DNA of 64,000 bases. Source: Onchocerca volvulus (taxonomy: Eukaryota > Nematoda > Chromadorea > Rhabditida > Onchocercidae). The position numbers were made by a program, and so were the translations under genes. The stretch's first letter is position 1; every line of letters starts with the position of its first letter. Where the stretch lies: contig HG738139.1 of assembly GCA_000499405.2 (NCBI GenBank), forward strand, positions 13,558,467 through 13,622,466, read 5' to 3'. Under the pieces are notes generated by a model. It saw only the letters and a list, made by a program, of their open reading frames with translations. It was not told the DNA's origin and made no database searches. Of this stretch, positions 25,287-37,400 are shown piece by piece.

Positions 25287-27278
25287 TCATTTTGAAACAA
25301 ATGATTGGATATCTGTCAATAGCTTAACATATTGCGAGTGTTCATAATGTGTAGCGAAATCCACTACTTCACGGCAAAATTTTTGATCGAAGCCACGCTC
25401 TGCCAAATAATGATTGAACAAAAGATCATGCAAAGTCTGAAATTTCGATTATAGTTAATTAATAATACATTCAACTGACTTCAGAGCTTAATAAAATCTC
25501 ATCTCTTATTTCAAGAGTGAGATTAAATGAAATTTCATTCATTAATAGATAAAGTACTCATTCAAGTGAATTGCACAAGTAGTAACATTAACGTTTTCTG
25601 CCAACTATTAAAGAAACTCGAGCAAAACTATGCCCCAATAAAGAAAATGCATACTGGATCAATATATTTGCCAGATGATGAATACACTGATTCAGGTATA
25701 TCTTCATCTTCTGCTCCTTTGGATGCTGGGGCAATGTAAAATTCTGCTACACGGAAATCAACTGCAAATAAAATACATTACACTGAATTCATCTGAAAAA
25801 ACTAAAATATTCGATAAATTTCTTGGTTGCGCTTGATCCAAAAAAGATTAATCAAATAGTATATATTACTTACACCGTTCGTTTGCTTCGGTTGCTTCTT
25901 CGTTCTCGCATAAATCAAGATAAAAACATAACCGTTGTTGTCCTTTGATGATTTCTATTGTAAGTGAAGGCAAGGCGAGTGGAACTCCATCGTCCTACAA
26001 AAACGACCGTTAAAAGGCATTAATAAATAAAAAAGAAGATAGAATATAAAATTAATATGCGATGAGTCAATTTAACTACTTGCAAAAGAAAATTTTAAAT
26101 TCTAGAGAAGAAAATGAATCAAACAAATAAAACGAAAAGAAAGAGAAAAAACACCTCATCTTCTTCGCCATCCATATCCACTGAATGATTGACATTGAAG
26201 TAAACGTTAATTCTGAAAAACTTATCCCAATAATCAAATATGAAGCACATTTTACAACTTCGGCAATAATATTATTTTAAGCTATGCGGGTTTAAGAGAA
26301 AGAATCACTGAAACTGTTCTTTGATTTCCCGATGATGATTGTCATAAAAACATTTTTGTATTTATTCACTAGGACCGGATAACTGAAATTAATCAGACAA
26401 CATAAAATATAACCATCTGACTCGAACTTCCTGAAATATGTCTTCAGATAGTCCTTTACACATTTCAAAGCTATCTATACATTACTACTGTTACATCAAA
26501 GCGAGTCATCCTAGTAAACGTGGAAGTGAAATGCAAATAAATTTTGAAAATTACTTTTCCTTGCCATGAAGTTTTGCCAATTGCACGTTAGCACCATCAG
26601 TTGTAATTTCGAAACCCGAGATTCTTGGAGCTTGTTCGCCACGAAGATTTTCCTTCTCCAATTGTTTTTCCGCCGTAATTTCATTTTTTAAAGCATCAAT
26701 TAATTCGTTATTCAATTCTAAAACAAAAAACTACTGAAATGAACACCAAGAAAGTAACTTACATTGTAATATCTCCTTATGAAATCAGAAAACTAAAGAC
26801 TCTAAGATTCCCATGATTGAAAAAAATATAATTATCTGTCGTTATGGACATAATGCATTCCATACAAAAAGTATGTGAAAATTAGCATTTTTCAGCCCAA
26901 GTAAAGGCAACACTTGCTCACTATTTTTCTCAGAACAACAGTTACAAATCGCAATTTCCCCATTTGATGCAAGAAATAGGATCTATGACAGCTCTCTGTC
27001 AATTCCGAAATCTAAGGGTCTCGGATTTTTGAGTAACCTTCCTCAATAATCTATTGCTGTAGCTGCTTAGATAATTCAAAACATTTCGAAACTGCTTCAT
27101 ATTTTCAAATAATATATCACTATGCTTTGATACTTTGTAAAAACATACGCCGAGTGGATGACATCTGCCGAGCTATCAAAACTGGATGTAATATCCTGCT
27201 TCGAGAACAAACAGTTGCTGTCGAGAATTGTCTTTGCAAGGCCCTTGATAATGCACGGCATATCGCAACTGAGCGCAT
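25287..27278 (-). CDS. C1QBP: p32/C1QBP (MAM33) mitochondrial matrix protein
   Basis: Members of the p32/MAM33 family form acidic doughnut-shaped trimers in the mitochondrial matrix and support mitochondrial translation and respiration. Six exons: 27134-27278, 26555-26717, 26155-26212, 25874-25994, 25655-25761 and 25287-25436. All phases match, for 247 residues (human 282 before processing). The N-terminus is rich in Arg, Ser and Ala without acids (residues 1-45), as expected of a mitochondrial targeting peptide. It is followed by 'ELIDALKNEITAEKQ', 'PRISGFEITTDGANVQL', the acidic strand 'VDMDGEEDEDDGVPL', 'FDFRVAEFYIAP', and the C-terminal block 'RGFDQKFCREVVDFATHYEH' ending near 'YVKLLTDIQSFV'. 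The start follows a TTTTAG acceptor by about 16 nt. Confidence 0.93.
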
Positions 27279-27985
27279 TTTTATTAACTTTAACCTAAAA
27301 TCTAAAGAGAAACAAATACAGATACCAAGATACGATAGTATGATAGAGAGATACAACGACTAGAAAAGAAAACAATAAGCTGGTGAAAAAAAGAACCAAT
27401 ATAGATATAACGAATAAGTTGGATAGACTTATTACAAGCTGTAAATTTCATATTATCATTACTCTATGGCTTTCACTTTGGCGTGTGAAGAATAGCATAG
27501 TCAGAAATTCTATAATCTCTAACTTCTTCTCTGAATTTGTCTAGCTTTTTCGAATAAGTCACATCTCACAAAGAATTAGCGAACAGAAGCCACTGATACT
27601 ATTATTTGCTGCACGAAAGAGTTGAAAATGGCAATGATAAGCGTTATTATTCCTACCACCGATTTCTAATCAACAGATCCTCCCACCCAACCTAATTTCC
27701 AATCCTCAATACCTGAGAGCTAGAAAAGTTACATAAAGTAATGCAATAGTCGCACAGCGCGTCTACAGAATTATATACCGCTATGCAACAAGCAGTTCTC
27801 GCGGGATTATAAACTGGTAAAGACCTGATCTGTATTGTAAAATAATGATTAAAATAAAGCTTGAGCCAAGTTTCCTTTAATTTAAGATGAGCATCTCAAG
27901 CCAAACTCTCTGTATTTTAACACTTTAGTCTCTATATAATTGATAGATAGGCAAATAGTTGTACCACTATAAAAAATGTATCAAT
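27279..27985. other. Upstream flank of C1QBP
   Basis: About 700 bp with somewhat higher G+C (for example 27540-27800) than the intergenic average. It probably includes the C1QBP promoter. No gene is seen. Confidence 0.4.
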
Positions 27986-28260
27986 AACTAGCTGGGCGTG
28001 GCCGATCCAGCTAGTCTATATAAATAAAAATATCAATGTTCGTTTGTTCAAAAATCTTAAATCTCCGAAAATTCTTAAACACGTGACTTATCTATATTAA
28101 TTCAAAATCTTTGATACCGGAAAGTCTTTATCTATTGCTTTGAAATTTTTGACACAACGTTGCATTCGAATACACGCATGTACATGCGTTGCTATATTTT
28201 TATACACGCGTTGCTATTATTTATTATTACTTATTATTATTTATTATTATTTATCATTAT
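27986..28260 (+). mobile_element. Helitron-family terminal junction: 3' hairpin/CTAG followed directly by a 5' end
   Basis: An imperfect hairpin (about 27988-28014, AGCTGGGCGTGGCCGATCCA region) ends in CTAG at 28011-28014, and the next base starts TCTATATAAATAAAAAT at 28015. The following 200 bp match, in order, the inverted copy at 37640-37848: TTCAAAAATCTTAAATCTCC, a TTATCTATATTAA word, then CAACGTTGCATTCGAATA and a repeated ACGCGTTGCTAT. This is the layout of a Helitron 3' end abutting a second 5' end. No open reading frame. Confidence 0.7.
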
Positions 28261-28629
28261 TTATTACTATTATAATTTGTTACGCAACAATTACAAATCA
28301 ATAATATCAATAAAACAAATCTAATAATAAATTAACTTAAAAAAGAAAAAAACAATATAAAGGCAAAAAACTCGAGTGGACCATTAATTCTCTCCCGTTG
28401 ACTACCTATATAAAATGATAGAAAAGGACGCCCTTGTTGGTGCTCGAGGGTGATCGACATTGATCCTAGTTAAGAGTTACAAAGGAATGACTTTGGAATA
28501 AAGAAATAAATAGTAATGAATAATAATAAATAATAATAATTGTTGATAAATGTTGGAACATTTGGTTGACAGCAGTTTTTTTTTTTTTTTTTTTCAATTT
28601 TACCCTTATTCTACCCACGTCATTCGTTC

Positions 28630-28887
28630 AAGTTTATATTAATCGTATGTTTTACTCGGGAAAAGGAGAGAGAGAGATGATAGGAAGGAGAATGAGAGAA
28701 AAAGGAAGGTGGAGTCAATAAATTTCGCACCTCACTTACTTTTATTTGACGTGACAAGTAAGTATGTTTATATAAAAACATCCGCCTATTCGAATGCAAG
28801 GTTATATCAAAATTTGAAAGCAATCGCTGGAGAACTTCCGGAGATCCTTGAGAGAGTACAGGTAGCATTTACTTTTATTTATATAGA
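28630..28887 (-). mobile_element. Helitron-family 5'-terminal fragment, minus orientation
   Basis: Read on the minus strand from 28887 (A|TCTATATAAATAAAAG) this runs through the family block with GCATTCGAATAGGCG. It continues into ACTTACTTGTCACGTC and then into a 'CCACCTTCCTTTTTCTCTCATT' type pyrimidine tract (shortened here). The same order is found at 34777-35110 on the plus strand. The pyrimidine-rich tail (TCTCTCTCTCC) ends near 28660. Confidence 0.7.
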
Positions 28888-28889
28888 TT

Positions 28890-29450
28890 AGCTGGATGGA
28901 CATGCGGTACCGTGGCAACGCGTGGCCGAGTTCAGTTAGTATATATAAATAGAAATGTAAATGTTCATTTGTTCAATTTTATGTCTCAGAAAATTCTTAC
29001 TGATTGCTCTGAAATTTTGGTACAAAGTCGCATTCGAATCCGCGAATGTTTTTATATACTTTTTATATACACGCGTTGCTATGGCTCAGTCTGGTTAAGT
29101 GGAAAATGTTGGGAAAAAAAATCTAACCGAATTGTAATTTGGATTGTAATCTCGTTGGAAATTGGATTGCTTCTTCTTGCTGTTCTGACTTGACTAGGTC
29201 TGCAATAAGTATTGGAAAAGTCTTCATGTTTTGTGTAATTGAAATAAATCCTGTTGGGAAAGTTTTATTGATTGATGAAAAAGTAATTTTTCATAACAAA
29301 CAATTACCAAAGAATATCCAGTCAAATTGTTCACTGGGTTATTCTTCGTCGCTCGTATAATTATTGCTCAACTGAATTGTTGAATTGTTGCTACTGTTGT
29401 GAATTTCGAATTGTTGCTATTGTTGTGTTGGCATAAGAACTTCTAACTTG
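28890..29450 (+). mobile_element. Helitron-family hairpin and 5' fragment, plus orientation
   Basis: A degenerate hairpin region (28890-28938, containing GTGGCAACGCGTGGCC and ending TTAG) is followed by TATATAAATAGAAATGTAAA and the GCATTCGAATC block. Then come ACGCGTTGCTATGGCTCAG and GGTTAAGTGGAAAATG. The last two words are the reverse complement of sequence at 37640-37665 next to the Helitron helicase remnant, and TTGATTGATGAA (near 29265) recurs inverted near 37476. The span therefore represents another decayed copy without coding capacity. Confidence 0.6.
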
Positions 29451-29689
29451 GACTTGAACTTGAACTCCAGCTCCAAATCCTGTCGTTCTAAAATTTTTCG
29501 GAACTTCTCTCCTTAACCTGATCTCCATCGTATCGCCTCTTAATTGGTTGGCTTTACTGAGCGAAGCGAAAATTTTGGCGGTAAACGTGTTTATCCTTAC
29601 GGCTTAAGGAAGAGAGAAAGAGAGGTAGAGAGAGAGAGAAATATTACCAAAAAAAACATGTTTTTTATCTGTCACATGTACGACAAATA

Positions 29690-29831
29690 AAAAAAAAAAG
29701 TAGGTATATTTATACAGAAACATGCGTCCATTCGTATGCAATGTTGTAGAAAAATTTCAAAGCAATCGGTGAAGAACTTTTGGAGATTTAAGGGTGAGAA
29801 CAGTGAACATTTACATTTTTATTTATGTAGA
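29690..29831 (-). mobile_element. Helitron-family 5'-terminal fragment, minus orientation
   Basis: From 29831 on the minus strand: TCTACATAAATAAAAATGTA, then a CCTTAAATCTCCAAAAGTTC stretch, AAATTTTTCTACAACATTGC and ATACGAATGGACGCATG. These correspond block by block to the other copies. It is flanked on the plus strand by ordinary AT-rich DNA. Confidence 0.65.
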
Positions 29832-31024
29832 TTAAAGTAACAGTTGTCGAGAATGTATAAAACAGATATCATTAGATTATTACATCATTGTACAGTTTGA
29901 AATTGCTCTAATCGGTGATTCATTTCCATTATCATTCATATTTTAGCATATCCTGAGTTCCTAGTGTAGTATCTGTGTAACTTAGCTAATTTTACAATTC
30001 CCTGTGTTTAAGTTGCATAACCTAAGCAAATAATTATCACGATGGGGAAAATATGACGGTATATATTCCTTGGAATCAGAGCAAGCTAAAAAAATATTTT
30101 TACACATTGGGATCAGTGGCCAAAAATACCGGTGCAAACTGAATTTGAAATTTGAAATAAAGTATGATGTCTGAAAAGCAATAAACTTGCAGTTATAAAA
30201 TTTGCCGACAAATTACTGCATAAATGTGGATTTTCATAATTGTCGCTGGTTTGCTTGAAACATTCATTATCTTCACCTATTTGATTGTATCATGCAAAGG
30301 CAAAACAGTGGTAAATTTCCCTTCCTTGCTAAATTTTTTAAGAAAAAAAAAACTTTTTTTTTAATGAAGAAATTTCAAAAAATTGAAAAATTAGTTTAAG
30401 AAAGAGATTTATTTAGGGAACGTTGCTATAAGCGTTAGCATAAGCTCAAATGATTGTTGTAAAAAAAAAAAAAATCGACTTAAAGCTTGAGTCTTTTTTT
30501 TCTTCGAAGGGAAAGAGGAAAGTTTTGAATAAAGTAGAAAACCAAGAAAATGGATCCATAAAAATTATTTTTCACAACAAAATATGGTAGCAAGATGTCA
30601 AATAATTACTTTGATAATGAAGTGAATAGTCAGAAGTTATTAAAATGAAAAAATGTTCCTTCCATCCTCGTGCACCTCAACTTGCTAGGAAAACTATAGA
30701 CAATGATCTGAAATTGGAAAAACATGTGATCGTTGATGTAAGAGAATTGATGGACATCTTGCATGATTAATATTTCGAAGGGGATTTATCCATGAAAATA
30801 TAAAATTTTCGTAGTCTGAGACTAAAAAATCATGTAAAATTATCAATCTAATATATTTTAGGAAATTCAGCTACATTAAGGTTTTCGAACAGTCTTACTG
30901 ATAAATAAAATTTTTCAAATATTACCATAAAATCTCTCCTAGTTCAATAAATTAGTTTTCGCATCTATGCTTGCATCAGAGAATTTAGGTTAAAAAAACA
31001 GCAGAAAGTGATTTAAAGAAATCG
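29832..31024. other. Intergenic DNA upstream of the MSP-domain gene
   Basis: About 1.2 kb with poly(A) and poly(T) tracts. No exon, RNA or element was recognised. A TTTAG acceptor near 30988, about 37 nt before the next ATG, could be a trans-splice site. Confidence 0.4.
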
Positions 31025-33108
31025 ATGAAATCAGGAAGTAAGAAAGAACACAAAAGTGATGAAAAAGATGGCCCAAACAAAACAACCAAAATAGGCGAGC
31101 CTAATTTGATGAGTAAGATCAAGGATGAAGGAAAAGATAAGCCAAAAAAAGATATTGAAAAAGAAAAAAAAGAGGAAAAGAAGGAAGAGCAAGAGATGAA
31201 GAAAGCTATCGAGGTAATCGTCATTATCACATTATATCATGATATTAAAAGCAAACATTTCAAACAAATATAGTTAAGAAATATTGAAAAAAAGAAAAAA
31301 ACTTTTTTTTCAGAAAGAAAAAAAAGAAGATAGTACGAAGAAAGAGAAGGAAGATAAATCGCAAAAGAAAGAGGGAAAAAAAGAAGTACGATTTCTTTTT
31401 TCTTTGTTAAAACATTTTTGATTGCCAAATTTAAGTAATTGGAATTTTAAACTCAGTTTGAATTTGTTTTGAAGTGACAACTGCGCTTTCAATCGTACAA
31501 TAGTTCTGCTTTCTTTCAAATAGACATTTTCAGAAATCGGAGAAAAAGAGTAAGGAGCAAAAAGAGCACGACAAAAAGGATGAAGAGGAAAATAAAACTG
31601 CTAAAGTTATTGAAGATAGTGACATTAGAAAAGAAGAGGTAAAAAAGGTCGCTAAAGTAATTAAAGATCGTGATGTCAGAAAAGAAGAAGAGAGTAAGCG
31701 AAGTTCAGAGAAGGAAGAAGAGGAAAAGGAAGAAGAAGAGGAAAAGGAAGATAAGCGCGATGAAATTGAAAAAGGTAAAAAGGATAAGGAGGAAAAAAAA
31801 GAGGAAGAGGGAAAGGAGGATGAGAAAGAGAAGGATAAAGAGGAGAAGAAAGAAGAGGAAAAGAAGAAGGGGGAGAAAAAAGGAGACGAAAAGAAGGAGG
31901 AGGAGAAAAAAGAAGAGGAAAAGAAGGGGGAGGAAAAAGAGGAGAAAAAGGAGGAAGAGAAGAAAGAGGAGAGAAAGGAGGAAGAGAAGAAAGAGGAGAA
32001 AAAGGAGGAAGAGAAGAAAGAGGAGGAAGAGAAGAAAGAGGAGAAAAAGGAGGAAGAGAAGAAAGATGAGAAAAAGGAGGAAGAGAAGAAAGAGGAGAAA
32101 AAGGAGGAAGAGAAGAAAGAGGAGAAAAAGGAGGAAGAGAAGAAAGAGGAGAAAAAGGAAGAAGGTAAGAAAGAGGAAGTGACCTATGACCCGAAAGAGC
32201 TTGAATTCACATTAGCTGGTGGTACAATAAAGCTTGTAACCAAGAATGGCACTACCGAACGACAAGCCCTTAAGGTATCTTTTGTATATTCGTCTTTCTA
32301 AAGCTTACATATGAAATCTGTTCTCGACCTGGATGAATGATCAGCTGGACAAATGAGGTCATCTGAAAAGTTCTGCAGTAAGAGATGAGTTAGTTCAACT
32401 AAAATATGCAAAAAGAAATCTTTTTTCAAAACTTTTCTAAAGAAACAAAAATTAGCAAACAATGAAATAAAACATTTGATTTAGATAAAATGTTCGGATA
32501 ACATACTATATCGAGTGAATCCAGTATTTTCATTCGTGGAACCAGGTGCAGAACAAATCATAGAGGTGGTAAGGCAACCTGGGAATCCGAAAATTGACAA
32601 ACTTGTACTTATACATACGCCGGTATGTTGAATACTAAATAGAATGTTCGAAACAAATAATGGATACGGAACTTCAAAAATGCTTAATATTTTATTTGGA
32701 ATTTTCAAAAATTTTTGATTGAAGTAATGCATTTTATATAAAATATACATTTTAACTTTGCTGAGCATATTCTGTCCCATTTTCTTTTAAATTTAATCCT
32801 TCAAATACGATTTGAAAATTCATATTAGAATTGGACAAGAAGTTTTCTTTTTTTTTTTTCCTCAAAAGTCCCAGAAAATAAGATGAAATGAGAAACCATT
32901 GTGATTTTTAATGGAAAATATTCTGCGGGGATGTAGTACAACATTTGATGAAAATTATATTATTCAAATTGATCTTAATTAATTTAATTAAAAAGAAATA
33001 ATTAATTGATATGAAATTCAGGCAAAAGCAGATGAAATGGATGCTCCACCTCTGTTCAAGAAACCAATTGCTTATCAAACTTTTACAATCCCATTATTAA
33101 TAAAATGA
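31025..33108 (+). CDS. Lys/Glu-rich protein with C-terminal major sperm protein (MSP) domain
   Basis: Five exons (31025-31213, 31314-31385, 31534-32274, 32485-32622, 33022-33108) join in phase to 408 residues. Residues 1-300 are almost entirely Lys and Glu. The section encoded by 31951-32157 is about 7.7 copies of the nonapeptide EEEKKEEKK, with charges spaced as in stable single alpha-helices (ER/K motifs). The last 105 residues are an immunoglobulin-like MSP domain: 'YDPKELEFTLAGG', 'TERQALKIKCSDNILYRV', 'FVEPGAEQIIEVVRQPG', 'DKLVLIHTPAKADEMDAPPLF'. MSP domains occur in nematode sperm cytoskeletal proteins and in VAP-type proteins; without a C-terminal membrane anchor, a sperm-type role is the better guess. 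The start ATG has no convincing alternative. The purine-only repeat leaves all three forward frames open because stop codons need T. Confidence 0.85.
31951..32157 (+). repeat. 27-bp purine-only minisatellite within the MSP-domain gene
   Basis: Units GAGGAAGAGAAGAAAGAGGA plus GAAAAAG repeat at 31951, 31978, 32005 (partial), 32023, 32050, 32077, 32104 and 32131. The differences are single substitutions such as GAT in the copy at 32050. The length is a multiple of three, so copy changes keep the frame. Confidence 0.92.
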
Positions 33109-34430
33109 ACAGAACAAATAGCAAAATTTTGAATCTGAAAAACATTCATACCGTTCAGTTGTAAATTTTCTCAAAATTTGCATTATTTATTTCAATAAAA
33201 GTTCAGGTAGCAGAACCTATAAAACAGATAACTTCAATGGCTTCCAACTTCTGTTCATTGTTCCTTCAAGAAGCCAATTCATTAACTTATCCTTCCTTCA
33301 TTTTTTATCTCAAGAATCAAAATTTTTAGCATCTCATTTGAAAATATCTTTGAAATGTCAAATGTCAAATTTTTCTTCTCTTCCATAGAAGGAATGCTCA
33401 ACCTTTCTGATATCCTCTCGTAATTCTGATCAAAGAAAATCGAGCAGCATGTTGGCATCTTATTATGCTGATAAGATAATTTTTAAATGTTAGAAGCAGG
33501 AAACGTTCGAACGAATCTTAACTTCTAAAATCTCAAAAATTTTCAATTACTCTATTTTTCTTGTTTATGTTAACTTTCTTTACTGTTAGATATATTTCGC
33601 TTAGTTTTGGCATAGATAAGGCTAGCTAAATTAGGAAAAGGAATTGAATGTATGAGAAGACTTCAAAATCCCGAGATATCCAGGAATCGCAGAAATCCTA
33701 AAACCCAAAAAAAAAGAACTCCGATGACTTGACCTCCACGTGTACCGGTTGATAACACGCTAGATCAGTCATTTGGTTTTAAAATTTTTGTAATGATTAA
33801 AGAAATACATGGAGGACAAAGATTGATGATAATTGAGAGAGAACATGGCATAGACGCACATACAATAAGGAGTGACAATGACACGTAAGCTGAAGAGAAG
33901 AGGTAGAAGTAGCAAAAGACACGCAAGATGGCGGGAATTTTATGATAGTGCCAACATTGCCAACAATTTGCACGCTGGAGCTGACATGACGTTTTTCCGT
34001 GGCGTCGCGTATTTACGTCTGTCTCGAATTCTTTTTGTGGCCTCACGTACTTACGTCATCTTCCAGTTCCTTTCTCTGGCTTTACATGCTTAATTATTTC
34101 AATATTTCAATTTTTGTAAAGACTTTTTCAGTAGTAATGTCATCATATTATGACACATCTGTTACAAAATCATGTGTTTCATTTTTCAAATTTTCTTCTT
34201 GAGTAATAAGCCTTTTGGTGTTTTAGCGCTTACTGGGCAGAAATTGCATTTACGTATTTGACATTGTCCACATGTTGCATTTAACGTTTTTCTTTCTCTT
34301 TTTTCTTTATTTTTTGTTGACTTGAGGATCTGAAATTTGGCTATTTACATTGTTCCTTCTAACATTTTACAAACAAATTTTTACAGCTGGCTACTCGCAT
34401 TTTTAGCAACTGTACTTTACAGAATGAAAC
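33109..34430. other. Intergenic region upstream of EEF1AKMT2
   Basis: About 1.3 kb. The segment 33,730-34,090 is richer in G+C and CpG than its surroundings and carries repeated ACGTC/TTACGT words, compatible with a promoter. A TTTACAG acceptor (34416-34422) lies 8 nt before the EEF1AKMT2 ATG. No other gene is supported. Confidence 0.45.
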
Positions 34431-37400
34431 ATGGCAGATGAAAGTTCCGTGAATGTAGCAGAAGATGAAATAATTTGCTCAAAGCTTGCTGATAAAGAGT
34501 AGTAAGATTCAAAATATCTTTTTTATTACTTTTATTAATTTTTTTTTAAAGAAATTAAAGTCTATATTATATCATTCTGCATTGAGAGCAGTGTGATGTG
34601 TCATGTTGAGAGATGTTTATCGCATTGTATCAGAATGTAATATCTTTATACTTTTGCAATTGATAGTTAATAATCAATTCTTCAAACTATTCTAATATGA
34701 AATGTTTCATACTATGTCAAAAGTTGGCTTCGCTGAAAAAAAAAAAACCTTAATAACTTTCTCACATATGGCGAAATCTATATAAAGAAAAATGTAAATG
34801 CTACCTGTTACTTCTCAATGATTTCCGCAAGTTCTTCATCGATTCTTTTTAAATTTTGACACAACCTTGCATTCGAATAAGCGCGTGCGCTTATATAAAC
34901 TTACTTACTTTTTTCACATGTCAAGTACGTGATAACTAAAAGTAAGTGAGGAAGCGGAGTTTATTGACCCCGCCTTCCTTTTTTTTTGTCATTCTCCTTC
35001 TTCCTCCCATCTCTCTAATAATAATTAATAATTAATAATAATAAGTAGCAATAATAGTAATCCACCTTCCTTTTTTTCTCTTACTCTCCCTCTACCTCCC
35101 ATCTCTCCCTCTCTCTATTACTATGCTTATTACATCACGTGGATTTATCCAAGGAAAGACAGAAAAAAAAATGATAAGAATTAAAATGTTTTCTGATATG
35201 GCATATAAATATCGAGATTTTTGCATCTGTAATAAGTCTGAAAAAAAAATTTTTAAATATCTGTTAAAATTTGAATTTGGAATTCTTTTTCTTTAATAAA
35301 AATTAGCTTAATTTGTTTGCAAAAAGGCATCAATTTAATCTGAGGAAATTTTATTACATTAATTCTAAATATTACTTAGGATCAATTTTTTTGCTCAATT
35401 AGTCTTTTCCACTTAATTTTGATTTAACTTAATTTGATATAAATTTAATGTTAAAATATTCATAACTTTCTTCATTTTTCGATAAATTTCAAATCCACAG
35501 AAGCATTGGTGACTTATAATTTAATACAATTGATACTGTTTCTTTCTTTTTTAAATTTTATTCATATTATACCTTTATTTATTTATTTTCATTTATCTCT
35601 CCATAATTGTGCTTAAAATCGCGAAAATTCTCAATCAATTGGGAATGTCATCACCGAATCGATCTGCCGCTGCTTCGCTCGATGTAGAATTGCGTTGCGA
35701 ATAAAATTACAACAATAAACTGATCTTTTGTCATATGTGCATTCGAATATTCCTAAGCTGATGTTTGAGCAAAAAGGCATTTACGATCAAATAATGCAAA
35801 CTGTCAGTAAGGAGTTGGAGAAATCTTCTTTTTAGATGCGCCAGGAGGAACTGGTAAAACGTGCCTAATTAGATTGATTTTGGCATCAATTTGATCCCAA
35901 ACTGACATAATCTTAGCTCTTGATCGTCCAGAATAGCTGCAACAGTGCTACCAGGTGAAAAACTGCTCATTCCGCTTTGAAATTGCCATTAAGCATTAAA
36001 TATGGCAATTTCAAAGCGGAATGACCAGTTCTTTGCAATTTCCATTGAGTATTCATTGGAACTCCCGCATAAAACATTTCCAAAACATCCGACATGGGAA
36101 AGTATTACAAAATGCAAACTTATTGTTTAGGATGGTTGTATAATGGCGCACAAGAAATCGGTCTGGGCTCTTGATCAATTATTGCAAAAAATATCAGATC
36201 ATTTGGGAACGCCTTAATATTGCTTGCAAGAAATTTCAGGCGAACATTATCTATACCTCCTCGGCCGACACCAGCGGACGAAATAAATGGTTGCCTGAAA
36301 TATTCTACTTTGTGGCGACACGTAAAGACGTTAAAATGAACTACAGTATGCGTGTTTAGCCGCAAAACGATCGATTAGCTGGAATATTCTTGCATCAATT
36401 GCTGGAAATTGGAAACGGAAAGGTGCCGGTTTTTCTGACCATAGGACGAAGTTCATCGCCTTATAACTTCTGCAATTTAGTAACGTCAAAAGAAGAATTG
36501 GTTAAAAAAAATATTTCTCGATTTTCAAACCAATTGTAAGAATCACGATTGGCTGAGTGAACGAGCTATTCCTGCAGCCAAGAACAAAGACGCTGACGAA
36601 CTTAACAATATTATACAGTCTAAGTTTCAAAGCTAGACAGTCACATATAAGTCCGTCGACACTGTTTGGAAGCGGATGAAGCGGTTACGAATCCAACAAA
36701 ATTTTTGAATTAACTTGATCTGCCAGAAATGCCACTGCACGTACTGCAATTGAAAATCGGCGTGCCAATTATCATGTTACGAAATATCAACCAGTCAAAA
36801 TTTTGCAACGACAAGCAGCTTGCAATAAGAAAACTAATGAGCAATGTCATAGAGCAACAGTCTTGATAGGATCTTTCAAAGATGATGTCCTTATTTCTCG
36901 CATTCCTATGATTCCAATGGATATGCCATTTCAGTTTAAGAGACTGCAATTCCCAATTCGATTGGGCGTTTTCATTCACCGTCAACAAAGCTCAGGGTCA
37001 ATCTTTAGAATTGTGCAGTAAACTTCTCACATGGACAACTAGAGTCGGCAAACTAGACAATCTCTATATTTACACAAACAGTGGAACAACAAAAAATATT
37101 TTATGCCCACAAGTATTGTGAAATTAAACATATTAGATGTGGGCGAAAACTAAGAGGTGTTAAATAACTCCAAGACAGTAATTATAAACAGAAATTTTGT
37201 ACTAAAGGTCAAGTGGTGCGACATTAGTTTCAAAGGAACGACAAAGATATTTACTACCAAAATGCCCCAATTCACAATTAAACGACAAAAATCGACGCAG
37301 CAGTAGCAACAGTTTGGAGTCCTAAGGGTTCCAGTTCGACAGTTCTAAGCGACACAACAGTTGTGATAATCGGACAATTCATTTGAATAGTATTCTTCCT

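Noticed and set aside
31670..32182. 170-codon Arg/Lys-rich open frame overlapping the MSP-domain gene
   Set aside because: It is the shifted reading of the purine-only repeat, which cannot contain stop codons in any forward frame. The Lys/Glu frame joins in phase to the MSP exons, so this one is a shadow.
33765..34202. Open frames on both strands upstream of EEF1AKMT2
   Set aside because: The region is richer in G+C, so frames stay open by chance. No motif or splice structure supports a gene; it is better read as promoter DNA.
36120..37021. Several 60-90-codon open frames within the Helitron
   Set aside because: They are either shadows on the minus strand or short surviving pieces of the broken helicase, which is annotated as one pseudogene.
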